64,000 nt of DNA from Taudactylus pleione (Eukaryota; Chordata; Amphibia; Anura; Myobatrachidae), in assembly GCA_031769625.1 (NCBI GenBank), contig JAUIMM010000534.1, positions 5,668,001 through 5,732,000 on the forward strand. Reading direction: 5' to 3'. The notes below the pieces were generated by a model. That model made no database searches. It was not told where the DNA came from and was given only the letters and a program-made list of their open reading frames with translations. Below, in pieces: positions 46,113 to 56,877 of the stretch (position 1 is its first letter; each line of letters opens with the position of its first letter). A program made the position numbers and the translations under genes.

Positions 46113-47669
46113 TTGATTTAACTGCAGACTTTCAGATTTCATTTGAGGGTAATTACATCCAAATCAGGTGAACGGTGCAGGAATTGCAATGGTTTCTATA
46201 TGTGCCTCCCACTTTTTAAGGGGCCAAAAGTAATGGGACAAACTAAACAATCCTAAATCTAACTTTCACTTTTTAATACTTTGTTGCAAATCCTTTGCAG
46301 GCAATTACAGCCTGAAGTCTGGAATGCATAGACATCACCAGATGCTGGGTCTCATCCCTGGTGATGCTCTGCCAGGCCTCTACTGCAAATGTCTTCAGTT
46401 CCTGCTTGTTCTTGGGGCATTTTCCCTTCAGTTTTGTCTTCATCAAGTGAAATGCATGCTCAATCGGATTCAGGTCAGGGGATTGACTTGGCCATTGCAT
46501 AACATTTCACTTTTTAGCCTTAAAAAACTCTTTGGTTGCTTTTGCAGTATGCTTCGGGTCATTGTCCATCTGCACTGTGAAGCGCCGTCCAATGAGTTCT
46601 GAAGCATTTGACTGAATATGAGCATATAATATTGCCCGAAACACTTCAGAATTCATTCTGCTGCTTTTGTCAGCAGTCACATCATCAATAAATACAAGGG
46701 AACCAGTTCCATTGGCAGCCATACATGCCCACGCCATGACACTACCACCACCATGCTTCACTGATGAGGTGGTATGTTTTGGATCATGAGCAGTTCCTTT
46801 CCTTCCCCATACTCTTCTCTTCCCATCACTCTGGTACAAGTTGATCTTTGTCTCATCTGTCAATAGGATGTTGTTCCAGAACTGTAATGGCTTTTTTAGA
46901 TGTTGTTTGGCAAACTCTAATCTGGTCTTCCTGTTTTTGTGGCTCACCAATGGTTTACATCTTGTGGTGAACCCTCTATATTCACTCTTGTGAAGTCTTC
47001 TCTTGATTGTTGACTTTGACACATATACATCTACCTCCTGGAGAGTGTTCTTGATTTGGCCAACTGTTGTGAAGGGGTTTTTCTTCACCAGGGAAATAAT
47101 TATTTTGTCATCCACCACAGTTGTTCTCCGTGGTCTTCCGGGTCTTTTGGTGTTGCTGAGCTCTCCGGTGCGTTCTTTCTTTTTAAGAACGTTCCAAACA
47201 GTTGATTTGGCCACACCTAATGTTTTTGCTATCTCTCTGATGGGTTTGTTTTGATTTTTCAGCCTAATGATGGCTTGCTTCACTTATAGTGACAGCTCTT
47301 TGGATCTCATATTGAGAGTTGACAGCAACTGATTCCAAATGCAAATGTCACACCTAGAATCAACTCCAGACCTTTTACCTGCTTAATTTTTAATGAAATA
47401 ACGAGGAAATAGCCCACACCTGTCCATGAAATTGCTTTTGAGTCGATAGTTCCATTACTTTTGGCCCCTTAAAAAGTGGGAGGCACATATTGAAACTGTT
47501 GTAATTCCTACACCGTTCACCCGATTTGGATGTAATTACCCTCAAATTAAATCTGAAAGTCTGCAGTTAAAGCACATTTTGTTTGTTTCATTTCAAAACC
47601 ATTGTGGTGGTGAATAGAGGCCAAAATCTGAAAATTCTGTCATTGTCCCAATATTTATGGACCTGACTG
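46113..47669 (-). mobile_element. Tc1-like transposon, left end truncated
   Basis: The inverted repeats share ACTGCAGACTTTCAGATTT, GGTAATTACATCCAAATC and GGCCAAAAGTAATGGGACAA on the left with their inverses on the right. The right end goes further, to CCAATATTTATGGACCTGACTG, followed by TA (47670-47671). The left end lacks about 100 bp of that outer repeat. The transposase is on the minus strand. The last intron-exon boundary before the transmembrane exon lies only about 65 bp beyond the right end. Confidence 0.9.
46273..47283 (-). pseudogene. Tc1 transposase, one premature stop
   Basis: From MKQAIIRLKNQNKPIREIAK at 47283 the frame covers the paired-like helix-turn-helix (IREIAKTLGVAKSTVWNVLK), a GRPRRT hook and a second DNA-binding helix. 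The catalytic core follows: LLTDETKINLYQ (first D), QMDNDPKHTAKAT (second D), and, after an in-frame TGA (46507-46509), QWPSQSPDLNPIEHAF with the E. This is the DD34E triad of Tc1. Length without the stop is about 336 residues, normal for the family. The stop is the only break I see, so it is a young copy. Confidence 0.92.
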
Positions 47670-47734
47670 TAGGTTTAATGTCTATAAAATGCTTCTCTAA
47701 ATTTTGTTTTCCTGTTTACTATTCTTTTTTTTAG

Positions 47735-47824
47735 TTCTTTGGATTATCGTTATTTCATCTCTATGTGGTGTCCTCGTTTTGCTCATTTTAGCCATCATAC
47801 TGATTTGCATAATCAGAAAAAAGA
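47735..47824 (+). CDS. Host receptor gene, transmembrane exon (90 bp)
   Basis: The acceptor is ATTCTTTTTTTTAG and the donor GTAAGT. The exon is phase 1 at both ends. It encodes (V)LWIIVISSLCGVLVLL then ILAIILICIIRKK: about 25 hydrophobic residues followed by a basic stop-transfer. There is no charged residue inside the membrane, so pairing with ITAM adaptors such as DAP12 or FcR gamma is not expected. That agrees with an inhibitory receptor carrying its own tail motifs. Confidence 0.9.
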
Positions 47825-48332
47825 GTAAGTACTAATTATATAGTGGATGTAAGCTCTTGTGATCACACAGCTCTGCAGTTACTGTAGCTCCTTTACTGAA
47901 TTACTGTAGCAAGCACAAACTGAAACAACTTTTTTAATTAACTAAATTAAATATGTTTCTGAATGGGAAAAAAAATCTATAAAATCTAGCTAGTATGAGG
48001 ACTGTAATCTAGATTTTCTACCTATTACCGCTCTAGGGGGCTACAATTCATTGAAGAGTTTATTCAGAAAATTATAAAGCAAGAATAGATTATAAGTTTT
48101 GGAGGTACTTGTATGTCACATGAGGTTTACAGTAGAACAATATAGAAAAATAAAAAGTACTGATCACAGTTCAACTGTCAGACATTTTGTTTACCAGAGG
48201 CATAAGATATATTTCATACTAGGTGTGATGCCTATTGTTGCTTGGCTTTTATTTATACTTTTCTATATGTTTTCACCCTTCCTTGTTTTCTCCACTCTCC
48301 CTTTCTTTCTCCCCATCTCTCCCTCCACCACC

Positions 48333-48367
<35 letters not shown>

Positions 48368-48704
48368 CCACCTTTTCTCTCTTCCCGACCTCTCTTTCTC
48401 CCCCTCCCCCTACTGTCTCTCCTTGCCTATCTCCATTCCATCACTTTCTCCTGTGCATCACAGACACTGGTGGGAGGGGTCAGAGTTCATACCAACTGTC
48501 ATTACGTTGCAACAGGCTCACATTATATAGATGTCAAAATATGAAACTAAAAAAACAGGTCTAATTCATAAAGCTTATTCCAGTGGAAGATATATAGAAT
48601 TACATTTTAAATTGTTAGGATAGTAACATGTACAAGAAAACCACACTGTTAATAGCTGAGCTATATTTTTAACAGAAATAATAACTTTTTGTTTTAACCA
48701 ACAG
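47825..48704 (+). other. Intron with CT microsatellite
   Basis: At 48270-48440 there is a pyrimidine-rich tract with (TC)n at about 48339-48362. Peptides from it are low complexity. Otherwise nothing is recognised. Confidence 0.6.
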
Positions 48705-48732
48705 AATCCTCTAAACAGAAAATGAAGACAGG
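48705..48732 (+). CDS. Host receptor gene, first cytoplasmic exon (28 bp)
   Basis: The acceptor is TTTTAACCAACAG and the donor GTATGT. It begins in phase 1 and ends in phase 2, and encodes (K)SSKQKMKT(G). The basic juxtamembrane segment follows the RKK of the transmembrane exon. The short exon is supported by the phase match to the next exon (phase 2 to 1). Confidence 0.65.
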
Positions 48733-48908
48733 GTATGTGTCATTTTTTAATTATTACTAGATGTGTATTTTACTGACTATAGCTAACACTCTTAAGATAT
48801 TTTTTTATTACTATTTTATTCTGTTGTTCCATCCAGAATTGTAATACAATGTTAGGTTAGCAGGTTTCCAACCTTACTTACAGTTGCCTTTCCAGCAGTA
48901 AGTTTTTT

Positions 48909-49265
48909 GGTACTTGTGTACTTTACGGACTCATTGCAGAGAGAACTAAGTGTCCTACACTCATTATTATCATCAATCATGGTAATGTCTCAATCCCCTT
49001 CATGGAGAAGACCCTGATGTCATCAGCCAGTGTCCAGCGTCATTCCCTACCATCCAAGTGGGCATAGAGGGGGAATATAACCTTGTGGCGAGCGTAGCGA
49101 ACCACTGAGCCTGAAGCAAGGCGATCACAGCTAGCCCACGAAGGGACAACTTTATTCTTTAGGTTCGGACAACTTTCGGTACTTGTGTACGTAAGGTACA
49201 CAAGTACCATTTAAAACATTCATTGGGTTCTCTCTGCAATGAGTCCGTAAAGTACACAAGTACCA
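48909..49265. repeat. Fold-back with TACTTGTGTACTTTACGGACT ends
   Basis: The left arm GGTACTTGTGTACTTTACGG, continuing through CTCATTGCAGAGAGAAC, is matched in reverse at 49222-49265. The interior has GCGAGCGTAGCGAACCACTG and GGGACAACTTTATTCTTTAG, which also occur at 32120-32180. Confidence 0.65.
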
Positions 49266-49279
49266 AATTTTTTGACAAG

Positions 49280-49756
49280 GGGCCTGATCCAGAGATGGAT
49301 GCAGTGCCGATGTTTATGCAGTAGAGTGATTATTGGTGGTCTGGTCATGCGTCAATTTCCATTACTGTCGTCACTCGCAGTGAGGATTTATTTGCAAAGT
49401 GATTGACAAGAAGGGAGTGTTTGTAGGCGGAAATGGGGGGTGTCAACTTAATGCTGTTGGTGACAGTTTTCGGTGCACGTCTCAGACTGTGACTGTGATC
49501 CCATACGCAGTGGAAATGGCTTTGCATCTCAGTTCCCATTGCCATTCTGCGCACCCATATGGTTACTCAGCAGTCCGCTAATCAACTGATCTGCGACTAA
49601 GTTGCGTCTTTGTACACAGTGAATTAGATTTTCTGAGCCACCAGTGGGTGTCTCAATACAAATCCTGGCAGCTGCAACATTTGCACATATTAGCACAGCC
49701 GCTGCGTATGAATTTGCAGCGGTGACGGCATTAGAGTCCATTTCTGAGTCAGGCCC
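49280..49756. mobile_element. GGGCCTGATCCAGAG MITE with AAG duplication
   Basis: The ends are GGGCCTGATCCAGAGATGGA and TCTGAGTCAGGCCC, flanked by AAG (49277-49279 and 49757-49759). The interior is Harbinger-like in size only. No transposase is present. Confidence 0.75.
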
Positions 49757-49775
49757 AAGGATGAGGATCAGTGAG

Positions 49776-50810
49776 TGTCACAAGCCGCCGCACGGCTAAT
49801 GCTGTGCGAGCCGAAAGCCGGTCAAGCGTTCGTTGAGACTCCGCCTACCTCCTGTCCTGTCATTCTGGGGCTGGTCCAGATTGGCTTCAGAATCCATATC
49901 CTGCTGCTCTCAGCGCTGCTCCGATGCCGGTGATAGTGTTACTCATGCTTCCGGTTGTGCCAGTCTCCTGTTGATCAGTCGAGTTCCAGGGTCCAGTTCT
50001 GCTGTGTCTATCCACTGCCGTTTGTTCCATCCAGGCGGCTCGGTCCGCATCCCATCTGCTGGTGCTGCTTGTGTAATCTAAGCAGCATGGCGCGCTTCCT
50101 CATCCTGAAGCGCCTGCCAGCATCCGGCAGCTTGTGTCAACCTGGCGACATTAGCTGCATTCCTGCATCCAGGGTACGCAATCCAGTGTACCAACGCCAG
50201 TTTCAACCCGGCGACATTGGCCACACCTCAGCGTCCAAAGTGGGTAATCTGGCGCACCACCGCCAGTGTCAATCCGGTGACATAAGCCGCACCTCAGCGT
50301 CCAAAGTGCGCAATCCAGCGCACTGTCACCAGTGTCAACTCGGCGACATTGGTTGCACCTCCATGTGTTTGTGCACATCTCATCAGAGACTCATCAGCCC
50401 TCAAGACTGTCCCCACAGCCCAAAGGCTGCATATCACCCTTCGGCCCACAGGCCACAACTAGTAAGGGCAGACCAGCCCTCAAGGCTGCTTTAACAACCC
50501 AAAGGCTGCATGCATCTCACCCTCGGCCCGCAGGCTACAACTAGTAAACGCAAACCAGCCCTCAAGGCTGCTTCCACAGCCCACAGGTTGCATCTCACCC
50601 TCGGCCCACAGACCACAACTAGTTAAGGCAGACCAGCCCTCAAGGCTGCTTCCACAGCACACAGGCTGCATCTCACCCTCGGCCCTCAGGTCACGACTAG
50701 TCAATGCAAACCAGCCCTCAAGGGTGTCACCAGACTTTATCTTACCTGACTAACCCTCCGTTCTTAACAGTGAGCAGTTTCAAAGTATATGAAGTTATTA
50801 GCCTGTGACA
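49776..50810. repeat. LTR-like unit with two minisatellites
   Basis: It begins TGTCACAAGCCGCC and ends GCCTGTGACA, so TG...CA with inverted TGTCACA/TGTGACA, like the Gypsy LTR edges. Inside are about four units of 64 bp (50130-50370: CGGCGACATTGGCCACACCT, CAGCGTCCAAAGTG) and about four units of 80 bp (50380-50725: CAGACCAGCCCTCAAGGCTG, CATCTCACCCTCGGCCC). No target duplication is seen (GTGAG against TTTTT). It may be a solo LTR with expanded repeats. Confidence 0.5.
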
Positions 50811-51768
50811 TTTTTGTTCATTCTGTAACTGCACAGCAAGCACCGTAGCAACACGTATCAGTTATGTTTTCTTTCACATTAATTGCTACTCTCCCTTCTA
50901 TTCTTCCCACTCTGTCCTTCATAAATATAATACTACATCCCAGCAGTGATAGGTGCAGGGTGTGCAGTGCACACAGGCCCATGGGCTGAGAGAGGTCCTC
51001 ACTGCATATCCTGCACCTCTGCACCCAGCGGCTCTTGTTAGTGATGTATTCCAAAAGATGGCGCCGCACAGAAGCTAGCGAAGACTTTGGCACTGTACCA
51101 GAGTTTTTCTCTCCAACCAAATTTAGATGGCGCTGTTGAATAATGCATAGGGAGCCAGCTCACTGCACATTTCTTCAGACCCGCATCATGGTGGCTGCAC
51201 ACGGACCCCCCAGTTCTTAATACCCACCTGCTTTCCAGATATCAATTTTATTGCACCATGACTCTGCAATAGTCACACTTTAATATTGTTATCATTATCA
51301 TTATCCCTATCATTATCACATTTATTTCTAGGATTTATTTCCCAAGCTGAGAGCATTCGTTTTTGAGACACCTGCTTATGGGGCTTCACTTACACATTAA
51401 AGCAAACTCCAACAAATACACCACAAACTGTATTTATCAATTGCAGAATACAGAGTGTAATGGAAAGTTACAAATGAAGCCTCTGATCAGAGTACCTTTT
51501 CCAAGCTGTGGAAATAATTTCCATGCAGTCCGTAGCCAGTGGTCAGCCATATAAAGCTTCTATATGTAGCTAATAATGGTATTGGTCCAAATGACAAAAT
51601 TGAAAAGAGTGTCAACTGGTCTCTCTGATTTTGAAAATATTGTGGAGACACATCCAATAATGCAAAGCTGCTTAAGATCAGTATTGGGTTCATGCTATAT
51701 CAATAAACATTTCAGGGAGTACAAAGCAAGCTTGAGTTTCTTGTTTACTAAGGAACAGAGGGGAATAT
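50811..51768. other. Unassigned intron sequence
   Basis: A GC-rich patch (50945-51060, GTGCAGGGTGTGCAGTGCAC) resembles the repeat near 16800 and 62600. The rest has no gene or repeat that I recognise. Confidence 0.4.
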
Positions 51769-51922
51769 ATACTAAGTATTTGAGAGAGATAATGTGGAGA
51801 GTGATAAAGTACCAACCAATCAGCTCCTAACTGTCACTTTACAGGCTGTGTTTGAAAAATGAAAATTATAAGCTGATTGGTTGATATTTTATCTCTCTCC
51901 AAGCTATGATACATCTCCCCCA
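51769..51922. repeat. Fold-back MITE
   Basis: GAGAGAGATAATGTGGAGAG and, inverted, TATCTCTCTCCAAGC enclose ACCAATCAGCTCCTAACTGT and AGCTGATTGGTTG. It belongs to the same group as 42896-43295 and the interior of 9932-10905. Confidence 0.7.
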
Positions 51923-52059
51923 GAATTAGCATACTGGGTAAATAAAGTAGCCTACATGCTGGTACTAATGACAGTTCATAGATTGCTATAATATACTATG
52001 ATAAAGTTTTGAAGGGAATGGAGTCGGCATCCCTGCATGTGGGATACAGACAGTCCAAA

Positions 52060-52488
52060 TACCGGCGTCGAAATCCCGACAGGTCGGGATCCCGGCACCA
52101 GTGTTAGGGGGAGGTTAGCGTTAGCTACCGGTGTTAGGGTTAGGCATTAGGGGGAGGGTTAGGTTACCGGGGGGAGAGTGTTAGCATTAGGGAGTGGGGA
52201 GGGGGGGTTAGGTTTAGGCACTGGGGGGGAGGTTAGGTTTAGGCACCGGGAAGGGGGTCTTAGGATTTGGATACGGGAGGGGGAGGTTAGGTTTGGGCAC
52301 TAGGAAGGGGGAGTTAGGTTTAGGCACCGGTGAGGGAGGGATAGGGTTAAGGTAGGGGTTAGGGTAGGGGTAGGGAAAATACTTACGTGCCTTCCTATGG
52401 GAGTCGGGATTCTGGCTGTCGGGATTCTGCTGTCGGTATTCTGAACAGCAGCATCCCGACAGCCGGGATTTCATACCCAACCCGTTTT
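52060..52488. repeat. MITE-like unit with TTAGGG-rich minisatellite
   Basis: The flanks are CCCGACAGGTCGGGATCCCG and inverse CGGGAT units (CATCCCGACAGCCGGGAT). Between them, 52105-52375 is made of GGTTAGGTTTAGGCACCGGG-type units. The TTAGGG words are not a telomere; they are part of a degenerate 35-45 bp unit. A relative without much of the array is at 60560-60715. Confidence 0.7.
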
Positions 52489-52804
52489 GAAAACATCTTG
52501 GCAAATTTACAGAGTCTTCTCATTTGGCACGAATATACCTTTTATTTGTATAAAGCCACAGAATATTGCTCTATGGTGGATTAAGCTACATTAGAAGAAA
52601 CATTTCACAAAATCTATATGTTTTAGTTCTTCCAATTCTGGTTCCTTATTTTCATGTTTTAACTGAAGCAACTATAAGCCTTAACTGAACAAACGACAGT
52701 GATTTAATAATGTTGGACTGAAACCCGATGAAATCCTTAAAAGCAGGACAATTATTGAATGTGATTTACTGTATAAAACATGACATCTTGTTTCAATTTT
52801 ACAG

Positions 52805-52851
52805 TGACGTCAGACAAAGTGCTGATGCAAACACAACAAATGAAGCAACAT
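52805..52851 (+). CDS. Host receptor gene, second cytoplasmic exon (47 bp)
   Basis: The acceptor is TTTCAATTTTACAG and the donor GTAAGT. It starts in phase 2 and ends in phase 1, and encodes (G)DVRQSADANTTNEAT plus the first base of a tyrosine codon. The polar sequence has no motif of its own. The phases link the exon to both neighbours. Confidence 0.7.
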
Positions 52852-54136
52852 GTAAGTAACATCAGCAACAAAATATAAAGAGCAACAGCTTTTGAAACAC
52901 ACAGTATGTATGTATACAACCAGGGGGGATTACATATAATTAGCAGCGAGGGATATTTTACAAACTGTACCAGCAAATAATAGTTTCATACATCTGGATA
53001 TGGAATTCCACATACTTCTCCAGCATAATTTGACCATAAGTGTTCAGTATTCCTGCTATAATTTTTGTAGCACATTCAAACCCTAATACAGAGCAGAATT
53101 AATTGACCCTGCCATCATCCATTATGCCCAATACTTAGCGGAGAATGGAGCTCCTTAACCAGCTGCTTTCCCTGACTGAGCCCAGCCTAAGAAGGAACCT
53201 GATGCATACAAGAATGGGGTGTACAATGCCCCTCCTAACCCTACCGCCCAGCACCTGGGCCCTAATGAAATCCTACATATGGGCATTGTAATCCAGTGGA
53301 CTGTAACATAACAGAGAATGATTTGTACAGTAGACTGAACAGCAGTGTGTGCCAGTCCTTGTTCTTCTCTTTCTGTGAAACTTGTTTTGATAAAGAAGCA
53401 TATTGTATACAGCATATCTATAGTAAAACATGTTGTAATCCACATTTCATCAGATATCTGCCTGTCAAAAAAATAAATAAATAACATTTGTGACAATGGA
53501 TCATGGTGACAACCTGAGAAAGCAGCTCTAATATTATGAATATATAATAATTTGCTAAGTGCTATCCCATTTCCAACATGCATGCGCAGAGGGAGCTGTG
53601 GTGCGGGCTGCCCATCCAATGGCTCAGACTGCTAGGGAGATGGAACAGACCCTAGCCTGCTGCCTAGCCGGAGAGGAGGAAGGAACAAGGTAAGTATGGA
53701 GGAGGGATGGAGTGGGGGGACGGGATGGAGTACAACAGAACGGGGGGGGCAGAGCTGGGAGCTGTGTGAGACAAAGCAGCAGGCAGAGAGAGGGCATGAT
53801 TGACTGAGCAAGGGGCAGAGCAGTGGATAGAGATGTGGGTAGGACAGAGCAAGAGCAGAGTAGGGCGCAGGACTTGGCGGATCAGCGAGTAGCCTGAGGT
53901 GACCGGCCATATGCCGGGTACCTTTACTAGTGTAAATATATATATACACACAAATAATTTATTTTGAGTCATTTAATTTCTCACTGTTTGTAGGAAGCCC
54001 CCAAGCCACCAATATCACACGTCTAATGTTGAGCCTCCCACAAAAACTCCTCAAACTGTTTATTTTTATTCTTTTACATTCTTTCATTTCAGTCACAGTA
54101 TAGTTAATGGCTTCAAATGTGCATCATATTTTGCAG
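52852..54136 (+). other. Intron, unassigned
   Basis: There is a GA-rich patch at 53690-53870 that gives Ser/Pro/Leu-rich frames on the minus strand. No coding motif or named repeat is visible. Confidence 0.45.
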
Positions 54137-54177
54137 ACATTTCAATTGAAGAAAGCAAGAACACAGTGACACCAAAT
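54137..54177 (+). CDS. Host receptor gene, third cytoplasmic exon (41 bp) with YISI
   Basis: The acceptor is ATATTTTGCAG and the donor GTAAGT. Phase 1 at the start completes a TAC codon across the junction (T from the previous exon, AC here), and the end is phase 0. It encodes (Y)ISIEESKNTVTPN. The tyrosine built at the junction heads YISI, a YxxI motif with Ala at -2, so it is not a classical ITIM. It could be an SH2 or endocytosis site (inference). Confidence 0.7.
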
Positions 54178-54255
54178 GTAAGTAATTATCTTACCTCTGG
54201 CTTTAGATATATACTTAGAAATACCTCACAAATATCTAAGTATTTTACTAATTAT

Positions 54256-54840
54256 GGCCCTGATTCAGAGCCGGTCGCTATTTGCGCTCGCTCGTCCAGA
54301 AAATAGGGGTGGCTATTCAAATGAACCGTTCGCTGTTGGCGGTCTGTTCACGCCTCTAGGTCTGAACGAGCGAACAAAACTTGCGGTCGTTTTTTGGGAA
54401 ACTACGCCCCCTGGCCGCTCGCATCCTACGTCATGTCCGCTATTTATTAGATTAATCGAGTACATACCTGCTCGCTATTCTTGTGGTTGGTTTTTGCTAC
54501 CACAATTTTGCGAGCAGATCTGGCTAAAAAAAACCCAGTGACGTGGTCAATGACGCTGCTGTTTTAAATATGCACACCCATAAAACGCCCGTTTTGACCT
54601 TTAAGCACGCCTGCGTTCTGATTTCCACTCCCCATTTTCAAGCACCTTCCCCTGTTACCACCCACATACGACTCATCCTGTCACTCAAATTAGCAGGCAT
54701 TCGCTATTTTGCGAGCACATGAATTTCGGCCGCACTGACTGGTTCGCGCATGCGTATAACGATCCGTACGCATGCGCAGTTTGGCAAACATCGCTCGGAG
54801 CACACGAGCTGCCGCTTACGAGTGGCTCTGAATGAGGGCC
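54256..54840. mobile_element. GGCCCTGATTCAGAGCC MITE with TAT duplication
   Basis: The ends are GGCCCTGATTCAGAGCCGG and GGCTCTGAATGAGGGCC, with TAT on both sides (54253-54255 and 54841-54843). The body is the reverse complement of 9964-10562 with modest divergence. It sits 78 bp after the YISI exon. Confidence 0.88.
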
Positions 54841-54843
54841 TAT

Positions 54844-55670
54844 ATGCTTTAATCAGTGTTGATGTCTGTTTCTACTGTTCCCCTGGTCATACTGCCATGA
54901 TGCAAAGCCAATGTGCCATAGCAGACTCCACAGGTTTATGTCCTAACATTATTAAAAGGTTTAGCCTAATGGGCCAGAAACAAGTATCCATAATATCATG
55001 AATTACTGATTCCTATTGGCCTGTCATGGACAATGGATGGGAATATAAGCATGGACTTGAAATGTGGAAATTATAATGGTTTGTTTTACCTTTTATTACT
55101 ATAGTGTGACAAGCAAGGTGTGTCAAAAATAGGGTTTCCTGTTTTTTTGCTTCGTAATAAAAGGATGCTCATTTCCCGTCTTCAAATTACTAGAAAAGTG
55201 AATTTTATATAGGCTGAAATTAATATCTTCCTGACCTGATCAGCGGGATAATAATCTGGTAGATCCCATCGGCCGGCTGAGTGACCCATGGATGCAACAA
55301 ATAGGCCAGAAAATCTCCGTCTACTGCCGGAGATCCTGGCTTCTTCCCTTCCTCTCAATGGCAGCGACACGCCTCCTTTTTGGGAAACGGAGGCCGTTGC
55401 CGCCCCCTCCAAGCCCACAAATGGCAGCAGACTGTCAATCACTGACAGTCTGCTGCCACTCTGTGTGCGATCACGCATGACCTGTTCTGCACATGCGACT
55501 ATCGGGAATCTGCGTGCAGGCACACATCTGCGTCCTCTGCTGAATCACCCCCAATAAACCTATCCATATGTGTCCAACATGCTCTCTTTCACCGCTATAT
55601 AGGGTAACGGTACCTGCATACAAACTTGCTTTTGTCCCAGTTGGAATTGAAAACAAGTGGGACAGGTTAT
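54844..55670. other. Intron, possible worn MITE
   Basis: At 55230-55560 a GC-rich stretch (GGCAGCGACACGCCTCC, GTCAATCACTGACAGTCTGC) ends in GCTGAATCACCCCC and could be a worn member of the CTGATTCA family. No gene is visible. Confidence 0.35.
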
Positions 55671-55960
55671 GCCGGGTACACACTAGATGATATGTCGTCT
55701 GATCTGGCCGGTATCAGACAACATATCGGGCACATCATCTAGTATGTACCCTCTATGTTGTTGGTGATGCGTGCTTCCACGCACCGTCACCAACCTCGCC
55801 CGTTGGATCTGCTTGCAGGTCCGACAGACTATAAGGTCAGCATGGCCCCCGCTGCCGCGCCATTACTCCCAACATCGTCAAGTGTGTATTCACTTGCCGA
55901 TGCCAGGACCCCCGCCGGGTGCTGTCCCACGATACGGCAGCTGGGTACACATCGTTAACA
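55671..55960. repeat. MITE with GGGTACACACTAGATGAT end
   Basis: CCGGGTACACACTAGATGAT starts it. A hairpin to CATCATCTAGTATGTACCC follows at 55731-55752, and AGCTGGGTACACATCGTTAA ends it. The two outer ends are only partly inverted. Confidence 0.45.
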
Positions 55961-56159
55961 GCTTAAGTTGTTATGATCTATGGGACCAAAGCCAAATTTG
56001 ACCAAATGCATCCCATCCCTCACATGTATGGTCCATTTGGCATTCCCAACATTACCATTAACAGGTTATAATAAAAATACAGTCGTCACTAGTTGGACAC
56101 AGCAGGGAGTCATCTTTATAACAGAAGTGGCCATCACACATACCGGTACAGTGAATCTG

Positions 56160-56700
56160 ACCCTTAATGTAAAGCAGTGTTTCCCAAACCCGGTCATTAT
56201 GGAACCCTAACAGTGCATATTTTCCAACTCATCTAGATGCAACACAGGTGTGTTAATTGCAGATCTATTGACCACAATTAAGAGATCCGAGGCGATCCGA
56301 GCGGTTTTGTTTTCAGCGGGCTTAACGGCTCTCATCCAATCAGCGTTAAGCCCATTGAAAACAGCAAAAAAGAAGAAAAGAAGATGGCGCCCATCATCCC
56401 CCGCCGCCTGACACCACTGGTACCCCCCGCTGCCAAAACCGCTGGCACCCGCACTGGCAGCATCCCCCGCTGCCGACACCACCACTGCCGACACGCCTGC
56501 AGTGCTGCCCAAAGTACTGAGGACACCGTCAGCGACCCCCACACTGCCGACACCCTGCATTGAGAACACCCCTGCACTGCCGACACAGTCAGCAAACCTG
56601 CAATGAGGACACCGCTGACTCCATAAAAAAAAAAAGACGCCCTGATTCAGTGCGATCGCTTTGTCAGAGCGTCCGGCTTTGAATCAGGGCCAAAAACAGG
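56160..56700. repeat. Remnants of MITEs
   Basis: GTGTTTCCCAAACCCGGTCA at 56178 looks like a single hAT end. From about 56290 to 56690 a GC-rich block ends GGCTTTGAATCAGGGCC, the right end of the GGGCCTGATTCA family. The left end is missing. Open frames here are Ala/Gly/Pro-rich and not genes. Confidence 0.5.
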
Positions 56701-56877
56701 CCCATTTTATGTGATTTTAGCTGTTTTTATGATTTTTTAAGAAAAAATCCAGATCCAAAACCAAAACACTAAAACAAAGCACGGAGGTGAGGTTTTGGCA
56801 AAACCAATCCAGATCCAAAACCAGGGTAGATCCAGATCCAAAACCAAAACACGGGGGTCGGCACACATCTCTAGTTT
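56700..56877. repeat. Fragment of the hAT element end
   Basis: It is the reverse complement of about 36101-36260: GATTTTAGCTGTTTTTATG, GATCCAAAACCAAAACAC and GCAAAACCAATCCAGATCC all match. It stops at CACATCTCTAG, the terminal repeat. The other end of the element is absent. Confidence 0.85.

Noticed and set aside
52105..52375. TTAGGG-rich stretch as an interstitial telomere
   Set aside because: The units are 35-45 bp and degenerate with GGTTTAGGCACCGGG words, not pure TTAGGG hexamers.
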